Assembly (NCBI GenBank): GCA_000828835.1
Contig: AP014633.1
Span: forward strand, 3,720,001-3,784,000
Length of the DNA: 64,000 nucleotides
Direction of reading: 5' to 3'
DNA from: Thioploca ingrica
GTDB lineage: Bacteria; Pseudomonadota; Gammaproteobacteria; Beggiatoales; Beggiatoaceae
Part shown: one piece after another, positions 1-9,331 of the stretch
Layout of the letters: every line of letters begins with the position of its first letter
Numbering within the stretch: the stretch's first letter is position 1
The notes under the pieces: model-generated
Told to the model about the DNA's origin: nothing
The model's database searches: none
What the model saw: the letters and a program-made list of their open reading frames with translations, nothing else
Program-made: the position numbers and the translations under genes

Positions 1-268
1 CACTTTTTTTACATCTCACCACAAAGAATAGACTCAATCAGATAAATAAACTACTGATATAACGAGTTATGAAGAAGAAGTTAATAAATTTTCGGTTTAA
101 ACTCCTCATCGTTTAAAATCTCCATATTTTCACCTTTCTACCCTAAAATGAAAATGGTTGGTGTGTGTGGTGCACACCCTGCTTGGCTGCTGTTGCTCAA
201 CCTATTCTACGATGGCTTAATCGAAAAAGCCGGAGTGAGTACCAGTCCGTAACTTAATAGCCGTGATC
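1..268. other. Gene-free window edge with a repeat fragment
   Basis: No convincing reading frame. Positions 153-180 carry one copy of a dispersed motif (AATGGTTGGTGTG followed by GGTGCACACCCT) that recurs near 21.2, 27.4, 34.8 and 36.9 kb. The rest is A+T-rich with nothing I recognise. Confidence 0.6.
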
Positions 269-2332
269 CTACACTACTTTACTCAACTCCTCTAACGAGG
301 TAATCGGCGCACGACATTGATGTCCCGTACAAACATAAGCGACTGCTGAACCTTGTGGCTTTTTTTCTGCTAATAAACCGGGTAAATCCGGCACTGGGTT
401 TGGAATAGCAAGACAAAAACGGTGGGGTGCATAGGCTTGTTGACATACGGCTTGCCAAGTCGTTAATACTTCTGGCTCACCTCGTAAAATAATAATCTGT
501 GGTGGAAATAAGTAATCTTCTAAAGCAGATAATAAAGTCGCGTGAGGGGAAGCGGCTTGTTGCAACAAAGACCAACTGGCTTGGAGAGTTTGTTCTGCGG
601 CTTGAAGATAACGTTGTTCTCCTAAAATATGTCCTAAGCGCCCTAATGCCAATGCCGCAACGCCATTACCACTGGGCAGGGAATCATCCGCAAAAGATTT
701 TGGTCGTGAAATCAGTGGCTCATGATGATGGGCAGTGAAATAAAAGCCACCTTGTTTGGTATCAGCAAACTCGGTTAATAACACTTCCGCTAAAGCTATC
801 GCCAAATTCAGATCACCATCACGCCACCGGGCTTGTAATAAACTTAAAACCGCCTCGAGTAACAACGCATAATCGTCTAAATAGGCATTCAGTTTGGCTT
901 GACCGGCTTTATAGGTCACTAACAAACGTCCATTAACCCATAACTTATTTTTAATAAAGTCCAACGCTTGCTCAGCCGCTCGTAAATAATCTGGACGAGC
1001 GAAAATGCGTCCGACAGTTGCTAATCCTTTAATCATTAAAGCATTCCAGGCGGTTAACATTTTCTCATCCCGTCCTGGTGGGATTCGCTGTTGGCGATTT
1101 TGGAATAAAATGGTTTTAGCTTGCGCTAACTGGATTGCCATTTCGATTACCGGTAAATTAAAATGTTGAGCAGTCTCTTCTAATTCATGATAAACATGTA
1201 AATGCCAATGCCCTTCAAAATTAGCGGGACGGTTTAACCCAAAATAGTAGGCAAAGGGAGAATATAAATTTTCATTCAGTAGCTCTCTGATTTGGTCTCG
1301 CGTCCACAGATAGAATTTACCTTCGTCTCCTTCAGAATCAGCATCCAGCGTCGAATAAAAGCCACCTTCTGGTGAACGCATGTCTCGTAGTACCCAAGCG
1401 GCTGTTTCTAAAGCAATCTGTTCGAATAACGGGTTATGAGTTAATTGCCAAGCTTCACTGTACAGCGTTAAAAATGGCCCATTGTCATACAACATTTTTT
1501 CAAAATGCGGAATGGTCCAAGCCTCATCAACTGAATAGCGGCAAAATCCACCACCGAGTTGATCATAAATCCCGCCAAAGGCCATTTTTTTGAGCGTCAA
1601 TACCGCCATCTCTAAGCCTTCTTTATCGGGATTACCTTGTTGGGCGGTGATTTGGTAGTGATGTAATAACCGTTCGATATTAAATAAATGTGGAAATTTA
1701 GGCGCTTGACCGAAACCACCATAATTGCGATCAAAGTTTTGCGCTAATTCCTCACGGGCTTGATTAAGCGGTTCAGCATCAAGCCGTTGTTCTGGATTGA
1801 TTATAATCGTTTCATCACTCGTAAAAGCTTCGGTCAAGGCTTGTTGATGTTGAGTAACTTGTTGAGGATATTGACGATAAAAAGCCGCGACTTTTTTTAA
1901 CAATTCAATGAATGCGGGCATCCCATAACGCGGTTGTGGTGGGAAATAGGTGCCACCAAAAAAAGGGTATTGATCTTCCGGACTTAAAAACATCGTTAAA
2001 GGCCAACCACCAGGACGTTGAGCCAGCAATTGATGAGCCAGTTGATAAATTTTATCGAGATCCGGTCGTTCTTCGCGATCAACTTTAATGTTAATAAACA
2101 ACTCATTCATAATAGACGCGGTTTGCGGATTTTCAAAGGATTCATGTGCCATAACATGACACCAATGACAGGCTGAATAACCAATAGACAATAAAATGGG
2201 TTTATTCTGTTGCTTAGCTAAGGCTAGTGCTGCTTGGCCCCAAGGATACCAGTACACTGGGTTATGGGCATGTTGCAGCAAATAAGGACTAGTTTCATTA
2301 ATCAACGCATTGGTATAGTTAGCCGTAGACAT
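269..2332 (-). CDS. DUF255 / YyaL-type thioredoxin-fold protein
   Basis: This is a 687-residue protein of the DUF255 (YyaL, spermatogenesis-associated protein 20-like) family. The N-terminus has the hallmark NPVYWYPWG stretch and a redox-type C-H-W-C motif in [14 protein letters not shown], typical of a thioredoxin-like domain over roughly the first 170 residues. The remainder resembles an (alpha/alpha)6 barrel of the N-acylglucosamine epimerase type, with the family motifs [20 protein letters not shown] and [19 protein letters not shown]. Length matches the family. The biochemical role of the family is not settled; a redox or sugar-handling activity is only inferred. It is divergent from metF, with about 160 bp between the starts, and has no obvious operon partner. 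ATG start at 2332. Confidence 0.93.
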   Translation of the reverse strand: MSTANYTNALINETSPYLLQHAHNPVYWYPWGQAALALAKQQNKPILLSIGYSACHWCHVMAHESFENPQTASIMNELFINIKVDREERPDLDKIYQLAHQLLAQRPGGWPLTMFLSPEDQYPFFGGTYFPPQPRYGMPAFIELLKKVAAFYRQYPQQVTQHQQALTEAFTSDETIIINPEQRLDAEPLNQAREELAQNFDRNYGGFGQAPKFPHLFNIERLLHHYQITAQQGNPDKEGLEMAVLTLKKMAFGGIYDQLGGGFCRYSVDEAWTIPHFEKMLYDNGPFLTLYSEAWQLTHNPLFEQIALETAAWVLRDMRSPEGGFYSTLDADSEGDEGKFYLWTRDQIRELLNENLYSPFAYYFGLNRPANFEGHWHLHVYHELEETAQHFNLPVIEMAIQLAQAKTILFQNRQQRIPPGRDEKMLTAWNALMIKGLATVGRIFARPDYLRAAEQALDFIKNKLWVNGRLLVTYKAGQAKLNAYLDDYALLLEAVLSLLQARWRDGDLNLAIALAEVLLTEFADTKQGGFYFTAHHHEPLISRPKSFADDSLPSGNGVAALALGRLGHILGEQRYLQAAEQTLQASWSLLQQAASPHATLLSALEDYLFPPQIIILRGEPEVLTTWQAVCQQAYAPHRFCLAIPNPVPDLPGLLAEKKPQGSAVAYVCTGHQCRAPITSLEELSKVV

Positions 2333-2494
2333 AAATCATTTCCTAATAATCGATAAATACTATCAACTATACACCAGTCACTGGCTTTCTGCTATGCTTA
2401 GAACTTTATAAACGCGGTTAACTTAACCGGCGCTGATATTTGACTTTGATTGGATATTTTGACCATCTACTTTGAAATCAGTACAATAATTTTT

Positions 2495-3358
2495 ATGACA
2501 TCACCACACCAAGCATTAACAATGAGTTGCGAATTTTTTCCCCCGCGTACCGAAAAGGGTGTGGAAAAATTGCGCGAAATTCGTCAGCAATTACAAGTAT
2601 TACAACCGGCTTTTTTTTCCGTAACCTTTGGTGCCGGGGGTTCAACTCAAGAACAAACTTTTGAAACGGTTATCGATATTCAACAATATTCCGGCTGTGA
2701 GGCGGCACCGCATCTCTCTTGTATTGGCAGTACTCAAGAACAGGTTCGGCAATTGTTACAAGATTACCAAGCCCATCACATTCGACGCATCGTCGCCTTG
2801 CGAGGTGACCGACCTTCTGGCTGGGCTGGACCCCTGGGTGAGTTTGGCTATGCCAATGAATTAGTCGCCTTTATTCGTGCTGAAACCGGCTCACATTTTC
2901 ACATTGAAGTCGCTGCTTATCCCGAGTTTCATCCCCAAGCACGCAGTGCTCGAGCAGACTTAAACTATTTTAACCAAAAAGTTCAAGCCGGTGCTGATAG
3001 TGCCATTACCCAATACTTTTATAATGCCGAAGCTTACTTTCGGTTTATCGAGAGTTGTCATGCCATTGGCATTGATATTCCGATAGTTCCTGGCATTATG
3101 CCCATCAGTAATTATGAACAATTGGCCCGTTTTTCGGAAACCTGTGGTGCAGAGATTCCAAAATGGTTACGTTGGCGATTACAGGAATTAATTGACGATA
3201 AAGCCAGTTTGCAAGCTCTTGGTTTAGATGTCGTTACTCGATTATGTGAACGCTTAATTGCCGGCGGTGCCCCGGGTTTGCATTTTTATACCCTTAATCA
3301 AGCCGAGTTGACCTTAACCATTGCCAAACGCTTAAATTTATTCACCAGTGCGACCTAA
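2495..3358 (+). CDS. metF: 5,10-methylenetetrahydrofolate reductase
   Basis: MetF reduces methylenetetrahydrofolate to methyltetrahydrofolate using FAD and NAD(P)H, supplying the methyl group for methionine synthesis in the cytoplasm. The protein aligns by eye over its whole length with E. coli MetF: SCEFFPPRT near the N-terminus, EAAPHLSCIG, RRIVALRGD, VAAYPEFHP, AITQYFYNAEAYFRF, VPGIMPISNY and LHFYTLNQAELT at the C-terminus. The frame is open from a TTG at 2450, but I place the start at ATG 2495 because only from there does the N-terminus match the family; neither start has a strong Shine-Dalgarno. Length is about 287 residues, as expected. It stands alone; no SAM or cobalamin riboswitch is visible upstream. 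Confidence 0.95.
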   Translation: MTSPHQALTMSCEFFPPRTEKGVEKLREIRQQLQVLQPAFFSVTFGAGGSTQEQTFETVIDIQQYSGCEAAPHLSCIGSTQEQVRQLLQDYQAHHIRRIVALRGDRPSGWAGPLGEFGYANELVAFIRAETGSHFHIEVAAYPEFHPQARSARADLNYFNQKVQAGADSAITQYFYNAEAYFRFIESCHAIGIDIPIVPGIMPISNYEQLARFSETCGAEIPKWLRWRLQELIDDKASLQALGLDVVTRLCERLIAGGAPGLHFYTLNQAELTLTIAKRLNLFTSAT

Positions 3359-3442
3359 GTGTCAGTCCTAACTCATTTAAATGATGACAGCGGCATTGAA
3401 GTTAGTTAGCTTACCCTATTTATTTGCAAAGGAAATCAGATT

Positions 3443-4852
3443 ATGGCTGACCTGCCGAGTTTATTATTAGTTGATGATGATCCTTTAATCAGTGAATCGT
3501 TAGCTTTTGTTTTAAAAGATACCTTTTCCGTTTATGTCGTGGCTACCCGTGAGGAAACTAAACGTCTGCTTTACACCTTACCGGTGTTGCCTAATTTAGC
3601 CTTGATTGACTTGGGATTACCGCCCAATCCACATAGTCCAGAAGAAGGTTTCACTCTCGTTTCGGAACTACTGACTTTTAATCCATCTATCAAGATTCTC
3701 ATTTTATCCGGTCAAGATACTCAAGAAAATGTCCGCCATGCTTTAACCTTAGGTGCGGTCGATTTTATTCCCAAACCCTGTAACATGGAATTGCTCAAAA
3801 CGCGATTAAAACATCAACTGATGATTTTAGAAGCCGAACAGCATAAGCCGCAAGCTAAACAAAAAGCCTGTGGATTGATTGGACAAAGTATGGTTATGGA
3901 AACCCTACGTGCTCAAATTCAACAATTTGCTAATTCACCTTTCTCCGTTCTGATTCAAGGTGAATCGGGTACGGGTAAAGAACTCGTCGCGCAATGTTTA
4001 CATACCCAAAGTCAACGTGCCGAAGCCCCCTGTTTAATTGTCAATTGCGCCGCTTTCACTACTGAACTTCTGGAAGCTCAATTATTTGGTCATTCTAAAG
4101 GTGCCTTTACCGGTGCTAATACCGCCCGTTCCGGCTTTTTTGAGGAAGCCAGTTACGGTAGCTTAATCCTCGACGAAATTGGTGAAATGCCACTACCACT
4201 GCAATCGAAATTACTCCGCGTTTTAGAAAATGGGGAATACTATCGGCTCGGAGAAACTAAAGTTCGTCAATCTCAAGCGCGGATTATCGCCGCCAGTAAT
4301 CGTGATTTACGTGGAGAAGTTTTAGCCGGACAATTTCGCGGTGATTTATACCACCGTCTTAGTGTCTTAACGATTAAAGTTCCACCTGTCTGTGAACGCG
4401 ATGATGATAAATTTTTACTCTTGAAGCACTTCCAAGATTTTTATGCAGAAATGGGTACCCTTTTCCAGCTAGATACTTCGGCTCGGCAAAATTGGAAAGA
4501 ATATAACTTCCCTGGTAATGTCCGGGAACTACGCAACATTGTCATTCGGCTGGGCGCGAAATATCCCAATCAGTTAGTAACTCGAACTCAGTTGGAAGAA
4601 GAGTTAGAGACTAACCTCAATACCAAACAATTTACTTCGACTGATACCGATTCTGATCAAGCGATCGTTCGCCAATTAAACAAAGGAGGATTTTCACTTG
4701 ACGATGTATTATTAGATTGGGAGCGACGTTATATCAATGCGGCACTGAAGATGAGTCAGGGCAATTTAAGTCAAGCCGCGCGAATCTTAGGGATTAACCG
4801 CACCACGCTATACAGCAAAATGCAACGTTTGAGTAAGAGTGGTTCCAATTAG
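3443..4852 (+). CDS. PrsR-like sigma54-dependent response regulator
   Basis: A 469-residue NtrC-class activator. Receiver domain 1-125 with acidic pocket D11-D13, phospho-acceptor D56 in LALIDLGLPP and K111. AAA+ domain with Walker A GESGTGKE (173-180), the sigma54-contacting GAFTGA loop (220-225) and Walker B LILDEIGEM (241-248). A Fis-type helix-turn-helix closes the protein (about 425-462). The DLGLPPxP...EGF signature of the receiver resembles PrsR, the regulator found with PEP-CTERM/exopolysaccharide systems; that subfamily call is by eye. A good AAAGGAA ribosome-binding site precedes the ATG. No partner histidine kinase lies next to it. The next gene is an ExeA-type ATPase, but 293 bp of repeat DNA separates them, so co-transcription is doubtful. 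Confidence 0.9.
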   Translation: MADLPSLLLVDDDPLISESLAFVLKDTFSVYVVATREETKRLLYTLPVLPNLALIDLGLPPNPHSPEEGFTLVSELLTFNPSIKILILSGQDTQENVRHALTLGAVDFIPKPCNMELLKTRLKHQLMILEAEQHKPQAKQKACGLIGQSMVMETLRAQIQQFANSPFSVLIQGESGTGKELVAQCLHTQSQRAEAPCLIVNCAAFTTELLEAQLFGHSKGAFTGANTARSGFFEEASYGSLILDEIGEMPLPLQSKLLRVLENGEYYRLGETKVRQSQARIIAASNRDLRGEVLAGQFRGDLYHRLSVLTIKVPPVCERDDDKFLLLKHFQDFYAEMGTLFQLDTSARQNWKEYNFPGNVRELRNIVIRLGAKYPNQLVTRTQLEEELETNLNTKQFTSTDTDSDQAIVRQLNKGGFSLDDVLLDWERRYINAALKMSQGNLSQAARILGINRTTLYSKMQRLSKSGSN

Positions 4853-4954
4853 TAACCCATGATCAGTTAATAATTAACCGTTAATTAGCCAATACAAATA
4901 ATCATTAGTCAGTTATCAACTAACGAGTAAACATTATTAAATAATATGAGGTAA

Positions 4955-5122
4955 TTATCGATTAATCTCTTTAGCTTATCAATTAACCTGTCGACATTAT
5001 CAATTAACTAGCAAAGGTTTTCAATTAATCGGTCAACGTTATCAATTAACCAACAAATATTTTCAATTAACTGGTTAACGTTATCAATTAACCAGAAAAT
5101 ATTTTTAATTAACTGAAAACTA
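4955..5122 (+). repeat. 21-bp periodic repeat array, eight units
   Basis: Eight consecutive 21-bp units start at 4955, 4976, 4997, 5018, 5039, 5060, 5081 and 5102. Each begins with a 13-bp core close to TTATCAATTAACC and is followed by a variable 8-bp spacer. The 21-bp period is two helical turns, so all cores face the same side of DNA. The array ends 23 bp before the ATG of the ExeA-like gene. Less regular GTTAATTA/TCAGTTA motifs extend upstream to about 4860. The same core in inverted orientation (GTTAATTGATAAC) fills the lon-rnr gap. Confidence 0.9.
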
Positions 5123-5145
5123 ACCACTGATAACTCATAACTGAC

Positions 5146-6462
5146 ATGTACTATGAACATTTCGGTTTAAATTACCCACCCTTTAAAATCACTCCCGATA
5201 CGCAGCTATTTTACCCTGGTGGCGATCGTGGCTTAGTATTGGAAGCCTTAGTTTATGCTGTTGAAACTGGAGAAGGCATTATCAAAGTGGTTGGCGAAGT
5301 CGGTAGTGGCAAAACGATGTTATGTCGGATGCTAGAAGAGAAATTATCAACCCGGGTAGAAATCGTTTATTTAGCCAATCCACGATTATCCCCGGATATG
5401 ATTCTACATGCGATTGCTCTAGAAATGCGCCTACCGGTTACACCCCAATGTAATCGTCTTCAAGTCATGCACGCTCTACAGACACGATTATTAGAGAAAC
5501 ATGCTGATAATCAACAAGTCGTTATCTTTATCGAAGAAGCTCAGGAAATGCCACTGGAAACATTAGAAGAAATTCGCTTACTGAGTAATTTAGAAACGAC
5601 TCGCAATAAATTATTACAAATTGTGTTATTTGGACAACCAGAACTGGATAGCAATTTAGCGGTGACTCATATTCGTCAATTGAAAGAAAGAATTACGCAT
5701 CGGTTTTATTTACAAGCATTAAGTCGAGAAGATATTAAAAATTATTTACACTTTCGGATGCAAGCGGTGGGTTATCGCGGCCCACCGGTGTTTTCTCCCG
5801 CTGCCGTTCGCATACTTGCTCAAGTTTCTAAAGGCTTAATGCGCCGGATTAATATCTTAGCGGATAAAGCGCTACTAGCCGCTTTTGCTCAGAACGAGTA
5901 TCAAGTAAAAACGCAACATATTCGTTTGGCAGCGCGGGATAGTGGCTTTAAGTTGCCTTTATTATCTAATCGGTGGGTTGGGGTTGGCTTATTGGCTTTG
6001 ATCACCAGTTTTATCTTGATAGTGGGATGGCGATTTTATCAGCCGCTGCTTGGAAATAGCGCAGTTAATGAGACTATTTTGCCTTTGATTTCTCCAACTG
6101 AGCCGGCGCTGACAGCCAATTCACTGTTACAACAACGGATTCAAGCGACCCAGCAATGGTTAAGTTCAGTGGCTCAACAACATTATAGTATTCAAGTGAT
6201 GCAAACGCCGGTAGAAAATACGCCGGGTTTAACTCAATGGTTACATAAGCCCGAAATTCAACCTTTACTACCTAACCTGTATCTTTATCAAGTCGACCGT
6301 AATGGGCAACTCATTTGGGAAATCTTGTATGCTGATTTCGTTGATATCAATAGTGCAATGGCTGCGATTGCAACGCTGCCGGATATTTTACGCAATAATA
6401 AACCTTTCTTGCGTAAAGTAGCGAGTTTAAAATGGGAAGGGGTAACTGCTAAGGTAAGGTAA
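5146..6462 (+). CDS. ExeA/MshM-type AAA+ ATPase, pilus or type II secretion
   Basis: A 438-residue protein beginning MYYEHFGLNYPPF, the standard opening of the ExeA/GspA/MshM family. AAA+ module with Walker A GEVGSGKT (50-57) and Walker B VVIFIEEAQ (about 125-133). One transmembrane segment lies around residues 277-298, followed by a periplasmic domain of about 140 residues that resembles a SPOR-type peptidoglycan-binding fold (LYLYQVDRNGQLIWEILYADF...). Family members help insert or anchor the secretin through the cell wall. That fits the next gene, a secretin, although it is on the opposite strand and the two reading frames overlap tail-to-tail by 14 bp. No clear Shine-Dalgarno precedes the ATG; the upstream DNA is the 21-bp repeat array. 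Confidence 0.9.
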   Translation: MYYEHFGLNYPPFKITPDTQLFYPGGDRGLVLEALVYAVETGEGIIKVVGEVGSGKTMLCRMLEEKLSTRVEIVYLANPRLSPDMILHAIALEMRLPVTPQCNRLQVMHALQTRLLEKHADNQQVVIFIEEAQEMPLETLEEIRLLSNLETTRNKLLQIVLFGQPELDSNLAVTHIRQLKERITHRFYLQALSREDIKNYLHFRMQAVGYRGPPVFSPAAVRILAQVSKGLMRRINILADKALLAAFAQNEYQVKTQHIRLAARDSGFKLPLLSNRWVGVGLLALITSFILIVGWRFYQPLLGNSAVNETILPLISPTEPALTANSLLQQRIQATQQWLSSVAQQHYSIQVMQTPVENTPGLTQWLHKPEIQPLLPNLYLYQVDRNGQLIWEILYADFVDINSAMAAIATLPDILRNNKPFLRKVASLKWEGVTAKVR

Positions 6463-8122
6463 AGCCGGTTGGGGCATTATTTTCAGGTAGCGATGAATCG
6501 GGTAGATAAATTCGATATTTTTGCAGATCTCCAGATAAGCCCGTCTCTTTGATCACTGTTGGACGCAAGAAAATAATTAATTCGGATTTGGAATAGTCAT
6601 CACTACGATAACTAAATAAATCGCCAAACAGAGGTAATTGAGATAATACCGGGATACCTTGTTTATCTTGTTGGGAACTATCTTGCATGAGTCCACCCAT
6701 AATAGCAATATCCGCATTATTCACTTTAAGAATCGATTCAAGCTCTCGAACTTCTATTTGTGGAATTTTATTAATGGTACCGGCTTGCGCCAATGAAGGA
6801 TTGGGATCAACTTTAAAATCAATTACTCGTGAAACGGTAGGACGAATATTTAAAATGACTTCATCGTTCTCGCTAATTTGCGGGGTTACACTCATAACTA
6901 AACCCACTGGCACCGTATTGACTTGAGTAGTAACAGTTTGTCTCGTTGTTCGGGTCTCAGTATCAGTCGTTTGCACTTCGGTGGTGAAATAAACTAAGTT
7001 ATCGACGACTTTAAGAATCGCGGTTTGATTATTGAGTGCCATAATTTGAGGACTAGAGATCACTTTTACCGTCCCAAATTCTTCTAAAAGTCGCACCATA
7101 GCAGAAATATTGCCAAAGGCACTGTTGGCATTATTATATCCAAAGGCATAAAAAGGCGAATTTTGGCCAATATTGCCTTTCAACAGCGATTGTTGATAGG
7201 TAAAATCTCCCGCAATGCGTTGCCAATCGACCCCGGCTTGATAATGATCATTGAGTCGGACTTCAACAATGGTGGCTTCAATCAGAACTTGTCTTTGTAC
7301 ATTCGCCATGACTTGGTCAAGGAACCGTTGAATTTCTTCATGTTGTTTGTTAGTCGCACGAACACTAATCACGTTACTTTGTGGGTTTACCACGACATTA
7401 TCTTCTTGGCTACCTTGTTTAGTTCCGGTTTGATGACTCGTTAAAATGGCTTGAATATTTTTTTTAAGTGTCTCCCAGAAGAAGTTATCTGACTTATTTT
7501 TAATTTGAGTGGTTGAATTATTATTGGCGCCACCACCACCTCCCCCCCCACCACCTCCCCCCCCACTATTTCCACCCACTCCACGGTTAATATCGCTGAT
7601 AATTTGGGTAGCAACACTGATTTCACTGGTACTTTCCCGCGCTAGATTCACATAATCGACTTTATAAAGACGCAGATAAGGTAAATCGGGTGAAATGATC
7701 AGATGAGTTCCATTTAATTGATAATGTAAATTAACTTGATTGGCAATTCGTTCCAGCAATTGAGTCAAAGTTTGATTGACGGCGTTAAGGGTAATAGAAC
7801 CTTTGATATCAGGATGAATATCAATATTCAGATTAGCATCACGTGCCAAAGCAAAGAGCAATTTATCCACCGGGACATTATCCACGACCACCGTAAAAGT
7901 TTCTTGAGGTGTAGTCAATTGAGGTGAAGGTATAAAAGCATGTTGTTGTATGAGGGGTGGAATATCGTTCTTCGGTGGTGGTAATTGGCTCGCATTAATA
8001 TGATTGGGTGAAGAAATGGGTGGTTGTGGAGCACAGGCATTGAGTAACCCAATGAATAGTAACAAGAGGGAACGTAATAACAATGGGGTTTGATGACAAC
8101 AGTCGCTGAAACGAAACATCAT
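6449..8122 (-). CDS. MshL-type secretin lipoprotein
   Basis: A 557-residue outer-membrane secretin. The N-terminus is a lipoprotein signal with lipobox LLNAC (Cys30). A secretin/TonB short N-terminal domain follows (about 75-135, FTVVVDNVPVDKLLFALARD). The C-terminal secretin pore domain (about 330-530) has the typical VEVRLNDHYQAGVDW, GTVKVISSPQIMALNNQTA, IPQIEVRELESILKVNN and LPLFGDLF motifs. Overall order matches MshL/PilQ-like pilus secretins rather than GspD, which is longer. Between the N domain and the pore is a run of about 13 glycines (near residue 190) encoded by a C-rich stretch at 7530-7565, probably a flexible linker. It is convergent with the ExeA-like gene. Other pilus or secretion genes are not in the window. 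Confidence 0.92.
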   Translation of the reverse strand: MMFRFSDCCHQTPLLLRSLLLLFIGLLNACAPQPPISSPNHINASQLPPPKNDIPPLIQQHAFIPSPQLTTPQETFTVVVDNVPVDKLLFALARDANLNIDIHPDIKGSITLNAVNQTLTQLLERIANQVNLHYQLNGTHLIISPDLPYLRLYKVDYVNLARESTSEISVATQIISDINRGVGGNSGGGGGGGGGGGGANNNSTTQIKNKSDNFFWETLKKNIQAILTSHQTGTKQGSQEDNVVVNPQSNVISVRATNKQHEEIQRFLDQVMANVQRQVLIEATIVEVRLNDHYQAGVDWQRIAGDFTYQQSLLKGNIGQNSPFYAFGYNNANSAFGNISAMVRLLEEFGTVKVISSPQIMALNNQTAILKVVDNLVYFTTEVQTTDTETRTTRQTVTTQVNTVPVGLVMSVTPQISENDEVILNIRPTVSRVIDFKVDPNPSLAQAGTINKIPQIEVRELESILKVNNADIAIMGGLMQDSSQQDKQGIPVLSQLPLFGDLFSYRSDDYSKSELIIFLRPTVIKETGLSGDLQKYRIYLPDSSLPENNAPTGFTLP

Positions 8123-9064
8123 AAAGCTTCATTTGACACAAAAAGTGAGCATCAAAAAAATCATGAAGCTATTTCTCTTGGACAGATAATGGAGCTTAGG
8201 AAGGAATAGCAACCTTTGATGCCAATAACGAAAAATACAATTAAATCCTTTTTCAATGTATTATTATTCTCACACGTTGGGTAAAAATACCTCAATTGAT
8301 GATTTTTATTCTATCTTAATACCAGAGGAGATAGAAATTTTACTCCGGTTCGATTGACATAATGGTAAACACTTCCTCACTTAAAATAACTATCGCTGTA
8401 TAATACTACTCTCTCTTACCTCGCTAGATAAATCCCCGGTTGATTAGCAATTGTACTGGTATTCCGCATGGTGGTACATATTTTTATATCCCTCTTTGAA
8501 ATAGCGCTATTAAGTACCCCTGGTTCAGACAGTTTTTATGAGTAATTAATTTTACGTTGCGTGTATTAGCTTTTTAAAATTGGTGTGTTACGGCTATCAC
8601 CTAATGCACCCTACTTATCAACCATTGCGACAGCATATTGTAACCCATAGCAGCTAAAAAATAGCCTTTTATTTGATATTAGTCTATCAGCATATAGCCA
8701 CCAGTTATAGCGATTTTGGACCCGTTGAGAAATACTTTCCCAATAATGGGGGATTGTGTTGACACTGTTCAAAAAATTGACCGAGACGAACGGTCACTTT
8801 TTCACCCTAATTGGGATCGATATGAAATCCCAAAATCCTGTTTTCAATTTTCAATCCGTTTATTATTTAATATATTCTACCCATCTTTTGGGAAAGCTAT
8901 ATTATTATTATCTTTAGTTACTTTTGTTATAATCTTAAAATAAATAATTAGGTAACATGAGCCATTGATAGGTGATATTCTTCATTCATCTTGGCAAAAA
9001 TAGGAAGATATCTAATGAGCCGGATAGCCATTTTAATTCAATATTATTTAACTCATTTTAATTA
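8123..9064. other. Long intergenic region with one hairpin repeat
   Basis: About 940 bp without a convincing gene. A weak TTG-started frame at 8716-8943 has no ribosome-binding site and no recognisable sequence. Positions 8582-8610 hold a degenerate copy of the dispersed GGTGCGTTA...TAACGCACC palindrome. I see no RNA gene here; the stretch upstream of the secretin (8123-8300) presumably contains its promoter. Confidence 0.6.
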
Positions 9065-9307
9065 ATGACCAAAAAAATACTTTTGGGACTGATTATTTGT
9101 TACCGTTATGCGATAAGTCCTTATTTAGGTAACCATTGTCGCTTTTACCCGACCTGCTCTGCCTACACTCAAGAAGCGATTGAGCAATATGGTGTCTCAA
9201 AAGGACTCTGGCTAGGATTAAAACGGATTTTACGCTGTCATCCTTTCAATGTGGGTGGGTATGATCCGGTACCGAAACGACCTGATTCCGATCTTAACAA
9301 AGATTAA
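9065..9307 (+). CDS. yidD: Membrane protein insertion efficiency factor
   Basis: An 80-residue YidD protein, recognisable from the near-invariant [19 protein letters not shown] and [19 protein letters not shown] motifs, including the conserved cysteines. YidD is a small membrane-associated protein that assists the YidC insertase. In most gammaproteobacteria it sits inside rpmH-rnpA-yidD-yidC; here none of those neighbours is present and the gene stands alone, 24 bp upstream of lon. It starts with ATG 9065 with no strong Shine-Dalgarno. It may be transcribed with lon. Confidence 0.95.
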   Translation: MTKKILLGLIICYRYAISPYLGNHCRFYPTCSAYTQEAIEQYGVSKGLWLGLKRILRCHPFNVGGYDPVPKRPDSDLNKD

Positions 9308-9331
9308 AATCTAGTCATTCCATAAATTAAG

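Noticed and set aside
4955..5122. CRISPR array
   Set aside because: The 13-bp core and 8-bp spacers are far too short, and no cas gene is nearby.
8716..8943. 75-codon frame with a hydrophobic C-terminus
   Set aside because: TTG start, no ribosome-binding site, no recognisable family, A+T-rich composition.
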